The notes under the pieces were generated by a model, which was not told where the DNA came from, did not search any database, and saw only the letters and a list, made by a program, of their open reading frames with translations. The translations under genes and the position numbers were made by a program. From Ophiocordyceps camponoti-saundersi (nom. inval.) (lineage: Eukaryota; Ascomycota; Sordariomycetes; Hypocreales; Ophiocordycipitaceae), in assembly GCA_003339415.1 (NCBI GenBank), contig PDHQ01000073.1, positions 17,457-81,456 on the forward strand: DNA of 64,000 nt, in the 5' to 3' direction. Shown one piece after another: positions 13,690 through 26,360 of this stretch. Within the stretch, counting starts at the first letter, position 1. Each line of letters opens with the position of its first letter.

Positions 13690-15430
13690 TTTTTTAAGCT
13701 TTCTATTATAAGTATTAAGCTAAGGGTCCTAGTAAGTAATACTTTAAAGTTACCGGTAAAATAAAAGTTTCTAAAATAGTTAATAATAGCTATAGCCTTA
13801 AAGTTAGTAATATTAAGCTTAGTATTAGGAAAGGTAAGGAAGCGCGAATTTATATTACGTATTACGAAGTTAAATATTTAGCTATAAGTAAAGAGAATAT
13901 TAAGGAAAACGTTAAGCTAAAAGTTACGGAGGGGCGATATATAAGAGGATTTATTATAAAGGAAGAAGTTAATTAAGTTAAGTATAAGCTTTAAGATAGT
14001 ACTAAAGTTACGGTATTTAATAGCTAGCTCCGGGGTTTATATTATAATAACTTATTTTATATAAAAAATATAAGATTAAAGTTTAATAAAGGCCTTAATC
14101 TGCTCCCTTTCGCGCGTAAATAGTATAAATATTTTAGGGTTTATTAAGTTAGCGCGGCCGCGGAGGGCGCTAAGAAGCCTCTTATACTTAATATCGGTAG
14201 CTACGCTATATCTCGCCGCCTTAGCTAGTAAGAGGGTAAGCGTAGCGGTGCCGATACTTTTCGCTACTAGGAGGTCTTTTAGGCGGCTATAAATAGAACG
14301 CTTAATATTAGAGTAGCCCTAAAAAAAGCCGAATAATATTATATTTAGGTAACGCGCGTAATCGGTATCGCTATTATAGTTATTTTAGTATATATCTTAT
14401 AAGAAATAAAGTAATATTAAAAATAAGAAATTATTAAATCGGGGATAAAAGGTAAGTAAGTAAAAGGTAAAGTTAGTAAGGCGGCTATAATATTAGGCGA
14501 TAAGGGTATAGTTAGCTAATAAGTATAAGCGTTTAACTTTAAAGATATTAATATTACTAAAAGGGTACGGCGGCGTAAAGTAGCGGGCGTTAGGTATCTT
14601 ACTTTACTTTTATAGGGAATATTATATATCGGTAGCGAGGGTATAGGAGACGTAAGCGATTCCGGAAAAGTTATACTTAGCGTTAAGCTTATTAAAAAGT
14701 ATAAGAAGGCGGTTAGAAAAGGAGTACGGGGCGGGGATAACGTTATCGCTATTAGGGTCCGGGGTAGTATAAGGGGAGGGGACGAGTTTTAAATTAATTT
14801 AAGTATTAGCACCGTAATTATAAGCGTAAAAGGCGGGCTTATTTTTTATCTAAAAAGCGTTATCGCGATAATTATAAGCGAATATAAGCTAGGAGTTTAT
14901 AAAAATTTACTAAAATATAACTTACTTCGTAAAGGATAAGGTTTACGAATAAGTTTCGTTAAGCTATTAACTAAGCTTAATACTAAATCTATAAAGCTTT
15001 AAAGTTTCGAATATACTTTTAATATATTTTATAAGGTAGCTAGCGTAGTTAGTATATATTACTATATTAGTAAAGGTTACCTTAGATAAGTTTCGAAGCT
15101 TAGCGGCTAAGTTTACTTTATTAGAATTATTAATCTTAAGTTCGATAAGGTATATAATAATAAATTAAGTTTCTTATAAGCCCGCTATAATAATACGGAA
15201 TATATAGTTAGTAAAGGTAAATAGTAATAGTTTAATTATATACTTAGAAGCGTAAGGCGCGGACTAACGCTATAAGGTAAAAGTAATATTATTAAAAAAT
15301 CCGCCTTAGCGTAAAATAGTTTAAAAAGGAAGACTAATAATATTAATTATATTTATATAAAAGGTTAGATAGTAATTATCTTTAATACTTATAAGTTAAG
15401 ATTAGTAACTATCCTAAAAGTATTTATAAT
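13690..15430 (+). pseudogene. Unknown decayed coding element, copy D2
   Basis: Forward frame 3 runs for roughly 570 codons if TAA/TAG are read as former Q or W. One early stretch of about 75 codons (from 13,746) has no stop at all. Landmarks are LSIRKGKEARIYITYYE near 13,820, KKPLILNIGSYAISRRLS near 14,170, GSEGIGDVSDSGKVI at 14,631 and KGGLIFYLKSVIAI near 14,830. The C-terminal half matches copy D1 (7.5-10 kb). A possible cysteine/lysine-rich segment precedes the open part, and a poly-G tract lies 440 bp upstream. Remnant length suggests an original protein of 550 or more residues. No known catalytic motif is visible, so the function is unknown. Being present at least twice and RIP-mutated, it was repetitive. 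Confidence 0.55.
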
Positions 15431-16980
15431 TAATAATATAGCGGGTTTAGAAGAGAGAGAAGGCTTTAGTAGGATTAAAATTAGGAGAATTAATAAGTCT
15501 TCGAAGTTAAGAAGCTAGTTTTAGATTAGCTTAAATTAAGTATAATATAATAGAAATAGTTACCGGAAAATTTATAAGATCTAAAAATATAATTAATCGT
15601 ATACCTACGCTAAATAAGGGTAATTTCCTTATCTAAGGGGGTATATTTATTTTTAAATTCTAGCGAGTTATTAATATATCCTAGCTTAGTAGGAGATTAA
15701 GGCCGGTTTTTATTATCGTTATAGGAATAATATTAGTTATTATAAAAATTATAAGTAAGGGGCATTTTAATATATATTTTAAATAAAGGAGTACGCGTAC
15801 CGTAGGTATTAAGGGCGTATAAAGGAGGTAGGTAGGTAATAACTTATAAAGGGAGAGAGAGTAATTAATAGGTAAGTTAGACACGTTAATTATTTAGTCC
15901 TTTTATAAAAAAAATAGTAAGCTAGATATTTTTTTTATTTTACTATATAGTATTTAAATTTAATACTTATATTATATTTATATTATAATTTTATTTAATA
16001 TCGTAAGCGGCCCTATTACTAAGCTTTATTAACTTATAATATTATATAAAGGTAAAGAAAATTTAAGGCCCTATTATTATAGTCCTTTTATAAAGAATCC
16101 TTTATATTATCTATACTTATATATTCTTTATCGTATTTCCTCTAAAGCTATATAGTAGTTATATAGATAATTAAAACTTATATTATTTTATTTTTCGTAT
16201 AAAATAAGTAAGATAAAATAGAAGAATAATATTAGCGGTATAATTATAATAAGATAGTAAAAAGAGATAGTATATAGTATTATATTATATATAGGGAAAT
16301 TAGGTGCTTTAATAAGGTAGTTTATAGAGACTTTATTATAAAAGTATATAAATTTAAATAGTAGTAAGGAGCGTAAATTATAATATCTCTTTAAGAAACT
16401 ATTTCCGGGAATATAAAGCTTAATACTTAAGTAATATTATTAATATTATATTAAGATATTATAAAAGGTATAGGATAGTAGTTAAGTTTATAAGAAAAAA
16501 GTTATAATATTAATAAAATATAATAAGCGATATAAACTATACTTTTTTAATAAAAAATCTCTCTAAATATAGTTAGCGTACCTTACTATTTCTATTATTT
16601 ACTTTTAGCCCTTATAAAAATATTATACTAGTAAACTATAAGGAATAGTTTAACTTATTCCTTAGCGTTATATTTTATAGTTTACTAGCGGTATAATTAT
16701 TTATTTTTATAATAAGTAGAGTAGGGCTTACTTATTATATAGACTACGTAAAGTAGCTTATTTAACTTAGCTTTAAGGGTATTTTACTAATAGCTAGCGG
16801 GGTATTAGTAAGTTAAGGATAATAAATAAATAGGATAATATTACCCTTAAAGGTAATATTAGGGGAATTAGCTTTAGTACGAGGAAGGGGTAATAGAGGA
16901 AGTAAGCTATTAGAATTATAATATATATTTCTATTATTTTCGCTAGTAGTGCCTCGTTCTTAATATATATCGTTATAAGA
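15431..16980. other. RIP-decayed sequence, no gene recognised
   Basis: AT-rich DNA between two decayed coding regions. A reverse-strand stretch of 67 codons that happens to be open at 15,681-15,884 starts only from GTG and is not protein-like (see the rejected items). Nothing else is recognised. Confidence 0.5.
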
Positions 16981-18214
16981 ATATATAAAACTTAAGGGGA
17001 GAGTAATATTTTCGTTAGGGGAAGGCTTAGAATATAGTTAGCTACTTACTTTAAATAGCTACGTTATAGTTAGGGGAGCCCGTTTTCGCGAAGGCGGTAG
17101 TAAAGTTAAGGGGGAGGTTAAATCCTAAGTAGCGGTAATAAACGAAGGTACGTTTAAGCGTTAGGTTTCGATATTTTTAATATTAGGATTATTACCGCTA
17201 TCGGTTTCGAAAACTTAGTATAATAAGTAAGTAATATATTATTATAGCGAAAGTTACTATATAAAAAGGGCGGCGAGGGTTTTAGGAAACTTAGCTAACT
17301 TAAGGATACGATAAAGGCGTTTATCCCGGGTAATAAAGGGGAGCCTTAATACGTAAGTATAAAGGTCTTAGGCGAGATTAAATATTTTAGTTCCGCTACT
17401 ATTATAAGGATTAGTATTAGTATTTATAGCTAGCGACTAAGTAAAGCGAAAGTTAGGACTAATATATTAGCGAACGATATCTAGTAAACTATATTAAAAT
17501 TAGTTACTAAATTAAGTAATATAGTTATTAGTATTAATTCCCTTTTTAGGGAGCGTAAGGTAATTAGTTTAATATAGCTACTTTAATATTTTAAAATTAT
17601 AAATTATAAAGTTAAGTAACTTATACTAGAGAATAATCGCTAGGCGCTTATTAATAAGTTTAGTATTAAAATATAGTAAGAATAAAACGGGTCTCTATTT
17701 AGCTTTATTAAGGCGTTTAGTATTAAAAAATAGGAGGGCGGGGAGGAGGTCTTTATAAAAGGATAGCTTCTAATTATTACGTTAGTTAAAGATAATAGTA
17801 AGCGTATTATTTAGCTAGCTTATTATATATTTTATTACTTAATAAAGTACCTTATATTTTATTAAAGATAAGTTTATAATTTAAGTAAGGTTAAGGATCT
17901 TAACGTATCTTTTTATAAGCTTATAATAAATATATTTATACTTATTATTAGTAAATTAGATAAGTAGGGAACTATTATATTCCGCGGTTAGGCTACCTAA
18001 TTTAGTATTTTTTTAAAATAGGAAAAGGAGCTTTTCGATTTTAGTAAGCGGATTATTATTATAAAGGGCGGCTACGAGTTTATATTAATTATTAAGTATT
18101 ATATAGTAATAAGTAGTAAGGTAAAGGTATTAGAGGTTATATATAATATAATAAAAGGTAGCGAACTAAAACTATAATAAATAATAATATTAAAGATAAG
18201 GTATAGCGGTTAGA
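16981..18214 (+). pseudogene. Decayed reading frame, unknown protein of about 400 residues
   Basis: Forward frame 1 can be read from about 16,981 to 18,214, where a TAG directly precedes a poly-G tract. About two dozen in-frame stops lie between 17,251 and the end, all TAA or TAG, as expected for mutated CAA/CAG/TGG. Segments with little damage are KKGGEGFRKLS at 17,264, IKAFIPGNKGEP near 17,310, VISINSLFRERKVISLI near 17,530, and EKELFDFSKRIIIIKGGYEF near 18,025. The composition is Lys/Ile/Leu-rich and hydrophilic. The family is not recognised. It may be the N-terminal product of the copia-like relic whose RNase H lies 1.7 kb downstream, but I found no integrase or polymerase motif between them. 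Confidence 0.45.
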
Positions 18215-18228
18215 GGGGGGGGGGGGGG
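18215..18228. repeat. Poly-G tract, 14 G
   Basis: Run of 14 G at the end of the decayed frame that precedes it. Confidence 0.9.
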
Positions 18229-19920
18229 TAGCGAACTTCGGGAACTTTAAGGCGTATTATTAAATTTTACGTAATAATCTTAAAAGTACCTTTACTTAAG
18301 GCAGTAAAGTACTAAGCGGTAATATAATTTTTCTAAATAAGGTTACGCTATATAGTAGCGAGTTATTATAGCGGGAAGCCTAGTTAGCTTTTTAAGAAAA
18401 GGTAGCGTTTTATTTTAGTTTTAATATTATAAGCGGTACCTTAAAACCTTTTAAGATTTTAAGAGGCTACTTTTACTACTTATACTTAGATATTATTATA
18501 GTTATTATTTTTTAAGAGAGTTTGCTAATTAAAACGTAATATTAAGTTAATATTCTTTAATATAGAATTTATATTATTATTAGCATAAGGTTATAAGATT
18601 AATAAAGTACGAGGCTTAGACTTTTATTATAAAGCTAGTAAGGCTACTATAAGTTAGCCTCCTCTTTATTATACTCTTAATTATACCTTTTTAGTACTTT
18701 AATTTAGTGCTAGCTAGATAATACTTTAATTAGTATTTCTAAAAGCTAATTAAGTAAATTATAAATAGTTTTAATATTATATAGTTAAGTATTAATATTC
18801 TTACTTTATAGAAAGCGCCGGGACTTATTAAAAGAGAAAAGGATAGTAATATAGTTTTTAACCGTATTTTATTATAAGGCTCCTTAATAAAACGCTTCGT
18901 AGAGTTAGTTAATATACTTCTTATTAAATATTTTATTTTTTAAAATCGTTTAATTTATTTTTAGAACTCTTATAAGGATCTTAGCTATAAGTATATAATA
19001 TTTTTTAGTATCCTAAAATATACTTATAATATCGTTAAAATATTTATTTTAAGTAGCGAGGGATTAAGTTATTTCTTTCTATAGTTAGTTATTAGATTAT
19101 CGATTTCGGTATTACTTACTAAGTTAGTACTTAGGGGAGGAAGCTTTATAGCGAGATATAGTAATTAAGTTACTTAAGCGTTATTATAATATTATAAGTT
19201 TTTAAGATATATTTAAAAGCTTAAGGTTAATAGAAAGAATATAGGTAGTTTAAGATATTATATTTTTTATAAGGTAATATAATAATATTAAACTTAGGGG
19301 ATAATATAAGTATACCGTTATATATTTAGTTTTTTTTTATAATCCCTACCTTTTATTTTTTAGCTATAACTTAAACTATATAAGATAAAATAACTAATAT
19401 TAATATATACTTATATATATTAGGGTATAGTAAATATTATACTAAAAATACTTTATAAACTCTACTTATTATATAAGACTTATAAGTTATATAGTCTATT
19501 TATAATAAATCCTTATAAAGGTATTATTATTTTTTACTCTTATTATTTCTTAGTTTTATTTCCCGTATATATATATAATAGGAATAGCTATAAATAGCTA
19601 TATAAATAAACGTACGAAGAAGTAAGAGTAGGACAAATATACTTAGGTAAAAGGGCGCTACGAATCTTAAGTATTAAAAAGCCGTCTAATAACTTATATT
19701 ATAAAGCTAAACTAGTAAAAGAAATATATTAATTAGTAGGTTAAGGAGTAAAATAAAACGATAATTATATATAAAAGGAGGGAGGGAGATTATTTAAGTT
19801 ATAAGAGTGCCGGATAGTATCTTTTAGTATTTTTTAATATAGAATATTAGGCTTATAATAGTTAGAAATCCTTATTAGATAAGTTATAAGGGAGCGGTTC
19901 TATATTAAAATAGTATCTTT
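18229..19920. other. RIP-decayed sequence between two coding relics
   Basis: If the relics on either side belong to one copia element, this interval should hold the integrase and polymerase. I could not find a YVDD-like or integrase signature in it, so the element is either very decayed or internally deleted. The AT content rises after 18.5 kb. Confidence 0.4.
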
Positions 19921-19921
19921 T

Positions 19922-20590
19922 AATAATAAGTAGTGCTTTTTACGTTACTATTTATACTTAACTAGATATTATATATATAGTTAGTAAGCTTACGAAGTTC
20001 TGCTTAAACTTAAGGCCGCGTTATTTTTATAAAATTAAGCGTTACTTAGCTTATCTTCTCGATATAGCTAACTATACCCTTTTTTCGGTTTTAAAACTTA
20101 TATAGCTATTTACTTATTAGATTCTTCCTACGCTAATTATCTAAATACTTATAAATTATCTTAAGGTTACTATTTCTAATTTTAGGATAGTAGTACTTTT
20201 AATTAGAAAGCTATAAAGTAAATAACTATTATAACCTCCTTTACGAAAAGGGAACTCCTAGCTTTTTTTAAGGCTGCTAAGAAATAATAGGCCTTATCCC
20301 GCTTAATTAAAAAACTTAGTATCTAAATAACGGGTATCTTAATACTTTACTATAATAATTAATATACGATTATACTCCTAACTAAACCTCCTACGAAAAC
20401 TTTAAATAAACCTCTAATATATCGATATTTATAATTACTAGTTATAATAAGAGGTATAAGATAAACGCCTCGAAATTTGCTAGATCGCCTCCGTAAATAA
20501 CTTTATAGATAGCTTTATAAAAGCCTTACCTGCTAAGGCTTTACTTTTTTTCCGTAAGTATATTAAAGTTTTACTTTTACTTTACTAACT
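19922..20590 (+). pseudogene. Ty1/copia polyprotein, RNase H domain relic
   Basis: Forward frame 2 reads as the C-terminal end of a fungal Ty1/copia Pol. LTRYYIY (about 19,955) sits where these proteins have LTRPDI. DSSYANYLNTYKLS (about 20,120) corresponds to the DxSYADNxxTRKSS block that holds a catalytic Asp. TSFTKRELLAFFKAAKK (about 20,237) corresponds to TSSTEAELLALxxAAKE. YNN-stop-YTIILLTKPP (about 20,350) corresponds to CDNQxTIxLLTKxx. A degraded copy of the HIDIxxHWLR segment follows near 20,420. Each difference, such as D to N, C to Y and Q to stop, is what C-to-T change at CpA would do. RNase H normally removes the RNA strand during retrotransposition. The upstream reverse transcriptase was not found and the 3' LTR is not recognised. 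The family call is confident; the element's extent is not. Confidence 0.8.
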
Positions 20591-20829
20591 TCTTTCTCTT
20601 TTTTTCTATTTCTTTCCTTTATTATAAACTCTTTTTTTCCTATATTTTTTACTATATTTCTTTATATTATGCTTTTTACTTTAAGGAAACTATAGTAAAT
20701 TACTATAATATTAAGGATATATATAATTATTTCCCCTTTCCTTTCCCCTTTTTCTTATCTCCTTATACTTTTATACTATTTATATATAAGGGAATATACT
20801 AAAGCTACTAACCTAATAAGCTAAGTTAA

Positions 20830-22230
20830 GGCTAGTATAACGTAAAACCGCTTATAAATTTATAATAGTATTATTAGAATTTAAGCCTTTTAATAACGAA
20901 CTAGTTAGGTAATTATAGGGGCGCTTTATAATAATATAGTTAGTATAATAACTACTAAAAACGCCTAGAACCTTAATATAATAATATATAGTAAGCGGAA
21001 AAGTTAGGTTCTTATATTTAGCGTAAAAATAAATAATCTCGCTTTAGCTTATTATAAGAATTCCCTATAACTAGTTAGGGAAGCGTAAAAGTAATATAAT
21101 CTAACGTTAATAAGTAATATAAGCGGGATTATACGCGATTAAGATAATTAGGTTCTTAAGTAATAGTATAGCTGCTACGCGCGCTTCCGCGTTCTAATAA
21201 TAATTATTCCTATTTTTTTCTTATTTTACTAAGTTTACTTATATTAGTAGTAAGATATTAAAGTCTCCTAAATAACTTAGGGTTTCTTATTCTAAAAGTA
21301 TAAAATATTTTTTAATTATTTCCTTTATAAATAGTAATAGCGCTAAATAGCGATCTTAGGAACTTAATAACCTTATTACCTAGCTTAAGATAGTATACTT
21401 TTATTATAATATTTCCTTAGAATATAAGAATAACGAACTATATAGTAAAAGCTAAAAGAAAAATAATTTTTCGGGTTTAAAATAATAAGGTAAATAAAGT
21501 TAAAAATAGCAGAATTTTCCTACGCGCGCTAAATTTTTTATTTCTATTTATAAGCAGGCCTTAGTTTACTAATTTATAACGCTATTATTTCCTTTCTATT
21601 TTTTAAAATTATAATATTTTCCTTTTAAACGCTTTTCTTATATTTTTCTATAGTTTATTATCTACGCTAAAAACTATCTATAATACTCCCTAGAACGCTT
21701 ACTTTATATATACTTTAGTACCTTCTTATATATATTCTTAGCTAACTAATTAGCTTTTAAGATTACCGTACTTATTATCGATAATCTAACTAATAAGGTT
21801 ACCGGATTACTAGCTAATAGTATATACTATTAGTATATACCCTTTTTTCGAAATGTTCGATTTTTATATTTCTACGGCTATTTTTTCCTTCCTCTATTCT
21901 TAAGCTTTAGTATATTTTTTCCGAGGCTTTTCTACTTCTTTTTTAGCACTAATAGTTTCTTCTTTTCCGGGCCTATTTTTCTTAGCCCTAGAGGGGGTAT
22001 ATTAGGGGTAGGGAAGTAAGTACGGGGGCGTATAATATATAAAGGTATAGTTTACCGTAAAGGTTAAACTATATACTTTTAGAGGGTTAAACGATTTTAC
22101 TTTATATATCGACCCCTAGTTTTAGTACTTCTAGTCTTATATTTCCCCCCTAGTTTTAAGTAAGCTAGCCTTATACTAAATTACCTATACCTAGAAGCTA
22201 TTAGCTAATATAATATATATATATATATAT
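20830..22230 (-). pseudogene. Four-copy decayed family C, copy 1 (inverted)
   Basis: The reverse complement of this interval aligns along its length with copy 3 (23,955-25,660) and with copies 2 and 4. Shared landmarks are an upstream block with CTACCCCTAATATA, an ACTATTAGTGCTAAAAAA block, AGCTAATTAGTTAG, a GATCGCTATTTAG block, and an end coding for a protein segment like NYIIIK. Copies 1 and 3 share extra upstream sequence that copies 2 and 4 lack or have lost. In reading frames the 3' part gives a conserved stretch like VFSSYYTNYIIIKRPYN. The function is unknown. It forms a head-to-head inverted pair with copy 3, with copy 2 lying between. Confidence 0.6.
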
Positions 22231-22439
22231 ATTTATATATATTACCTAGTAAGTAAGTAATATTAAGAGAGATGCTTTATCTTACTAATAACTTTATTAT
22301 AATAATATAATATATAGCTTTAGTAGTACTTTTAAATTAAACTATTAGGCTATATAAATAGGCTAACTAATCTTAAGCTATAAGCGGTTAAGGTATAAAC
22401 TATAAGGTAGTTAAACTATAAGAGTAATCTAATTAGGTA

Positions 22440-23750
22440 GCTAATAAAAAAAGGCGTCGTAATCCTAAGTTTTTATTAGTTAATAGAAGAAAGTATATAA
22501 GTAAGTACTAAAATTTATCTAAAATAATAAAGCTATAAAAAGGGTATATAAAATTAAGGGTTAAGGATAGAAATATTAGAAAAATAGTAAAGGAGGTATT
22601 TAGAGGTAAGAAAACGTAACTTTTAGATATTAATAAAAAAATAAAGGCGGCGTAGATTAATAATTCGAAGCGTAAATATATAAATTTAAGAGATTCGTCG
22701 CGCTACGTAAAAAAATCCTCTCTTATTAACTTAACTTTATTTATTATTATTATAAAGGCGTAGAATCTTCGTTTTTTATCTTCGCGATTAGGATTCTTAT
22801 ATTCTTTTATATACTAAGGGTTATTAAGATTTATCGCGCCGCCTAAAAAAATTATCCTTTTATTAACTTTTTTCTATTTATTATAAGAAATAGCTAGAAT
22901 CTTCGTTTTTTTCTAGCGCTCGCCCTTTATATATCTTATATTATCCTAAGAGTTATTATTATATTTATATTATAAGATATTTTTATCGGAGACTCGTAAG
23001 GTTATTAATTTTCCCGGATCCCTATTTAAGCTAATTAGAAAGCGTATCTAAAACGGTAATTTTTACTATATATTATAAATAATATCGGGGAATTCTAATA
23101 AGATACTTAAGTAATATATTACTAATATAAGTATTTTAAGCTATAGTTTAGGGAAAAGTAATAAATAATAAGATAAAATAAAATAAGAAAGAGAGGGTTA
23201 TAGCTAAAAAGTTAAAGAAAGCCGTAACTATTTACTTAGCTTTTAATAACTTAAATATTATAAATTAAAAATAAATCGCTCGCTTTTTTAAGATATCTAA
23301 CTAAATATAAGGGATTATAATAGCTAGTTATAGAAATATAGTTAATTTATATAAGGAATATAAGAATAAAAGCGTGCCCCGGCTATTTTACGAATATATT
23401 AAGGTTACTAAGGCTTTTAGAGATTAATATACTAATTATATTATTATAAAAAATCCGTACTATAAGAGTATATTAGAGTCCTCCGGTTCCTTAAAAGGGA
23501 ACGGTTTTAATATCTATTTAGAGGCTTAGAGGCACTAAACGCGTTCTAGTAAAATATATAATAAATAGCTAAGGTTATAATAGCGCGTAGGGAGGGGTAT
23601 AAAAAATAAATATTAATAAAATATAGTAATAAAAGAAGTTACTAAAAATAAAAAGTTTTAAATAATAAAAGTATATTATAATAGCTTTTATAAAGAGACT
23701 ATTACTATAATAAGGTAACGAAGAAGTAAAATATATATATATAAGTATAA
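22440..23750 (+). pseudogene. Family C, copy 2
   Basis: Shares with copies 3 and 4 the order of blocks: an AGGAGGTATTTAGAGG block (22,588), a TCCTCTCTTATTAA block followed by TTTACTTTATTTATTATT-like sequence (22,715), a CGGATCCCTATTTA block (23,015), TAATAGCTAGTTATA (23,318), and an end coding for DQYTNYIIIK-like sequence. Protein-like segments are interrupted only by TAA and TAG. A Lys/Arg-rich C-terminal part is visible. The product and family are unknown. Spacing to the next copies is about 2.2 kb, so this is a loose cluster, not a perfect tandem array. Confidence 0.55.
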
Positions 23751-23954
23751 TAATAAGGAGGCTAAGCTTAAACTATATAGCTATAAAGGAAAAAAAAGGG
23801 GCCTGCTAGCTAAGTTATATAAGTGCCTACTAGGTAGCTGCCTATATATATACTATCTATAAGTATTTATTAGGTATATTAGATAGCGCGAATAGAAGGA
23901 ATACTAAGATATAAACTTAATAGATAAATAAAACTATATTCTATTTACTTACTT

Positions 23955-25660
23955 AAGTTAGGCTAATTCTTAGTATATATACTTTTTAAGTATAGGTATC
24001 TTAGTATAAGGCTAGCGCACTTAAAATAAAAGGGGAAATATAGGAATAAAGGTACTAAAAATAAAAGTTAATATATAAAGGAGAATCGTCTAACCTTTTA
24101 AAAATATATAATTTAACCCTTATAGTAAACTATACTTCTATATATTATATATACGCCCTTAATACCCTTTTTACTACCCCTAATATATACCCTTCGGGGA
24201 TAGGGAAAACTAAACTTAGAAAAGGAGAAACTATTAGTGCTAAAAAAAAGGTAAAAAGCCGAGGAAAAAATACTAAAGCTATAAGAGAGAGGGAAGAAAA
24301 ATAATATAATATTAAAAAAAAAAACTCGAAAAATTAAATAATAAGTATATACTAGTAGTATATATTACTAGTATAGTAATCTAATAAGCTTATTAGTTAA
24401 ACTATTAATAATAAGTTTACTAATCTTAAAAGCTAATTAGTTAGTTTAGGTTATATATAAAAAAATACTAAAATATATTCTAAGTAAGTAATTTAGAGAG
24501 TTATTATATAGATTCTTTTAGCGTAAATAAAGAATAATAAAAAAATATAAAAAAAGCGTCTAAAAAGAAAAAATCGTAACTTTAAAAGTTAAAAAAGGAA
24601 TAAAAGCGTAAGAAATTAGTAATTTAAGGTATAATATATAAAAATTAAAATATTTATTATATTACGTAAGGAATCTTCTCTTATTAAGTTTACTTTATTT
24701 ACTATTATAAAGATATTAAAGTTTTTATTTCCTTTCTTATAATAGCGATTTATATTTTCTTTTAAATCTTATAAAGTATTAAGATTCGTTATATAGCCTA
24801 AAAAATACTCTTATCGTTAATTTTACTTTATTTATTATAAGGAGAGGGTAAAATCTTTAGTTTTCCGTTTTCGCGGCCGCCTTTTAGGTATTCTTCTATA
24901 TCCTAAAGGTTATTTTTTTCTTAAGATCGTAAGATATCCGCGTAGTAAACTCCCGCGGATATAGATTTCCTAAGATCGCTATTTAGGAGGATTAAAAAAA
25001 CTATTAAAAAGGAGGAGATCTTTTATAGCTTAGAAACGATATCGGCAAACTTTACTATAAAGCTTAAGTATTATATAACGAATATAAGTTTATTAAATAA
25101 TTATTTAAAGAAAGCGAGAGATATTAAGAAAAAATAAGATAGTAAGAAAAGGGTAATAGCTTTACTTACGAAGAGGAACTTAAGTATTACTATACCTCTT
25201 AATAACCGGAATAATATAAATAAGAGATATATTACTAATATTTTTAGAATACCTAATTAAATATAAGAGATTATAATAGCTAATTATAAAGAAATAATTA
25301 GATAATATTATAAATATAATAATAAAAGCGTATATTAAGCGTTTATAAATTATATTAAGGTTATAAGGGAGTTTAAAAATTAATATATTAATTATATTAT
25401 TATAAAAACTTTATATATTAGGAATAAAGGTAAATTGCTAAATTACTTAGAAAAAACTATTTAAATATTAAATAAGAGCTTAGAGTAGCTAGCTACGTTT
25501 TAGCGGGATATATTATAAATACTTAAAATTATAAGGTAGCGAAAAGGGGAGTATATTAAAAAAATATAAATAATAAGTTATAATAAGAAAAGTACCTAAA
25601 AGGGAATCTTCTAAGAATCTTAAAAATATATTATCTATAAGTATTAAATAAGCTAGGTAA
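23955..25660 (+). pseudogene. Family C, copy 3
   Basis: The longest copy of the family. Its first 500 bp (23,955-24,470) match the inverted copy 1 and are not clear in copies 2 and 4, suggesting these two preserve the upstream or 5' coding end. The later part carries the blocks CTTCTCTTATTAAGTTTACT (24,668), AAGATCGCTATTTAGGAGG (24,963), and a final segment like EFKNQYINYIIIK. Decay is of the RIP type. Function unknown. Confidence 0.55.
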
Positions 25661-25699
25661 GGACGCGTTTTATTACTAAATTACTATATATAATACTTT

Positions 25700-26360
25700 T
25701 AGATTATATTATAAAGTATATACTAAAAATCTTTTTAAGAGTTTAGCTTTTTATATACTAAGTTTTTAAGTAAGTAAAGGAGATAGTTAAGGTATTAAGA
25801 TAATATTTTAAATATCGTTATTTAGCGTTTTAATTAGTATATAAAAGCTATTTATTTAACTAGCGAGGAGGCTTATTATATAGTTAGTAAAACTCGGTTA
25901 TATTTATTAGCTTATTTAATTATTTAGTAAAGCGCGTTTCCTTTTAACTATAAGCGCGCTATATCTCTACTTTTATAAAAAGTTATATTTAATATTAGAA
26001 GATAAGGCGTTATAAACTTATCTATTAATAGCGATTATTATAAGTTTTTTATCGCTTATTATATAGCGGTTTAAAGGGGAATCTATTATATAACTTACCT
26101 TATAAGTATCCCTTTTACTTAGTTAGCGCTACTAGCCCTTTTTAAGGGCCTAGTTTAGCAATATAAACCTAATAAAGTTATTATCTTAGTTATAATATTA
26201 AGAATATTAATACCTTTATTAATACTACTATTACCTTATAATAAAATTATAATAATAGTATATACCTTAATTATTATTATCGTATAAGTATAATATACTT
26301 AAAAAGTATTATATATATATAAATTAAAAGGTGCTTCCTTTATAGCTTAAAAGTAAGTAT
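25700..26360 (+). repeat. Diverged copy of a segment of the 9-kb unit (family E)
   Basis: The core at 26,094 (CTTACCTTATAAGTATCCC..., then TTAGTTAGCGCTACTA) matches the blocks at 45,380, 46,087, 54,804 and 58,089 in the duplicated units. The following AATATTAATACCTTTATTA matches the other members as well. The preceding 400 bp resemble 45.8-46.1 kb more weakly. This links the 20-28 kb cluster to the 44-60 kb units. The function of the encoded segment is unknown. Confidence 0.5.

Noticed and set aside
15681..15884. Open stretch of 67 codons on the minus strand
   Set aside because: It starts only from GTG, lies on the strand opposite to the decayed coding frames around it, has hydrophobic low-complexity composition from AT-rich DNA, and has no homologue in the related copy D1. 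Chance opening.
19085..19135. Stop-IIDFGITY, resembling the WIIDSGATxH protease motif of copia
   Set aside because: It lies only 1 kb before RNase H, far too close for an intact copia order, and one residue change (S to F) is not a CpA change. Could be real only if a large deletion occurred; not claimed.
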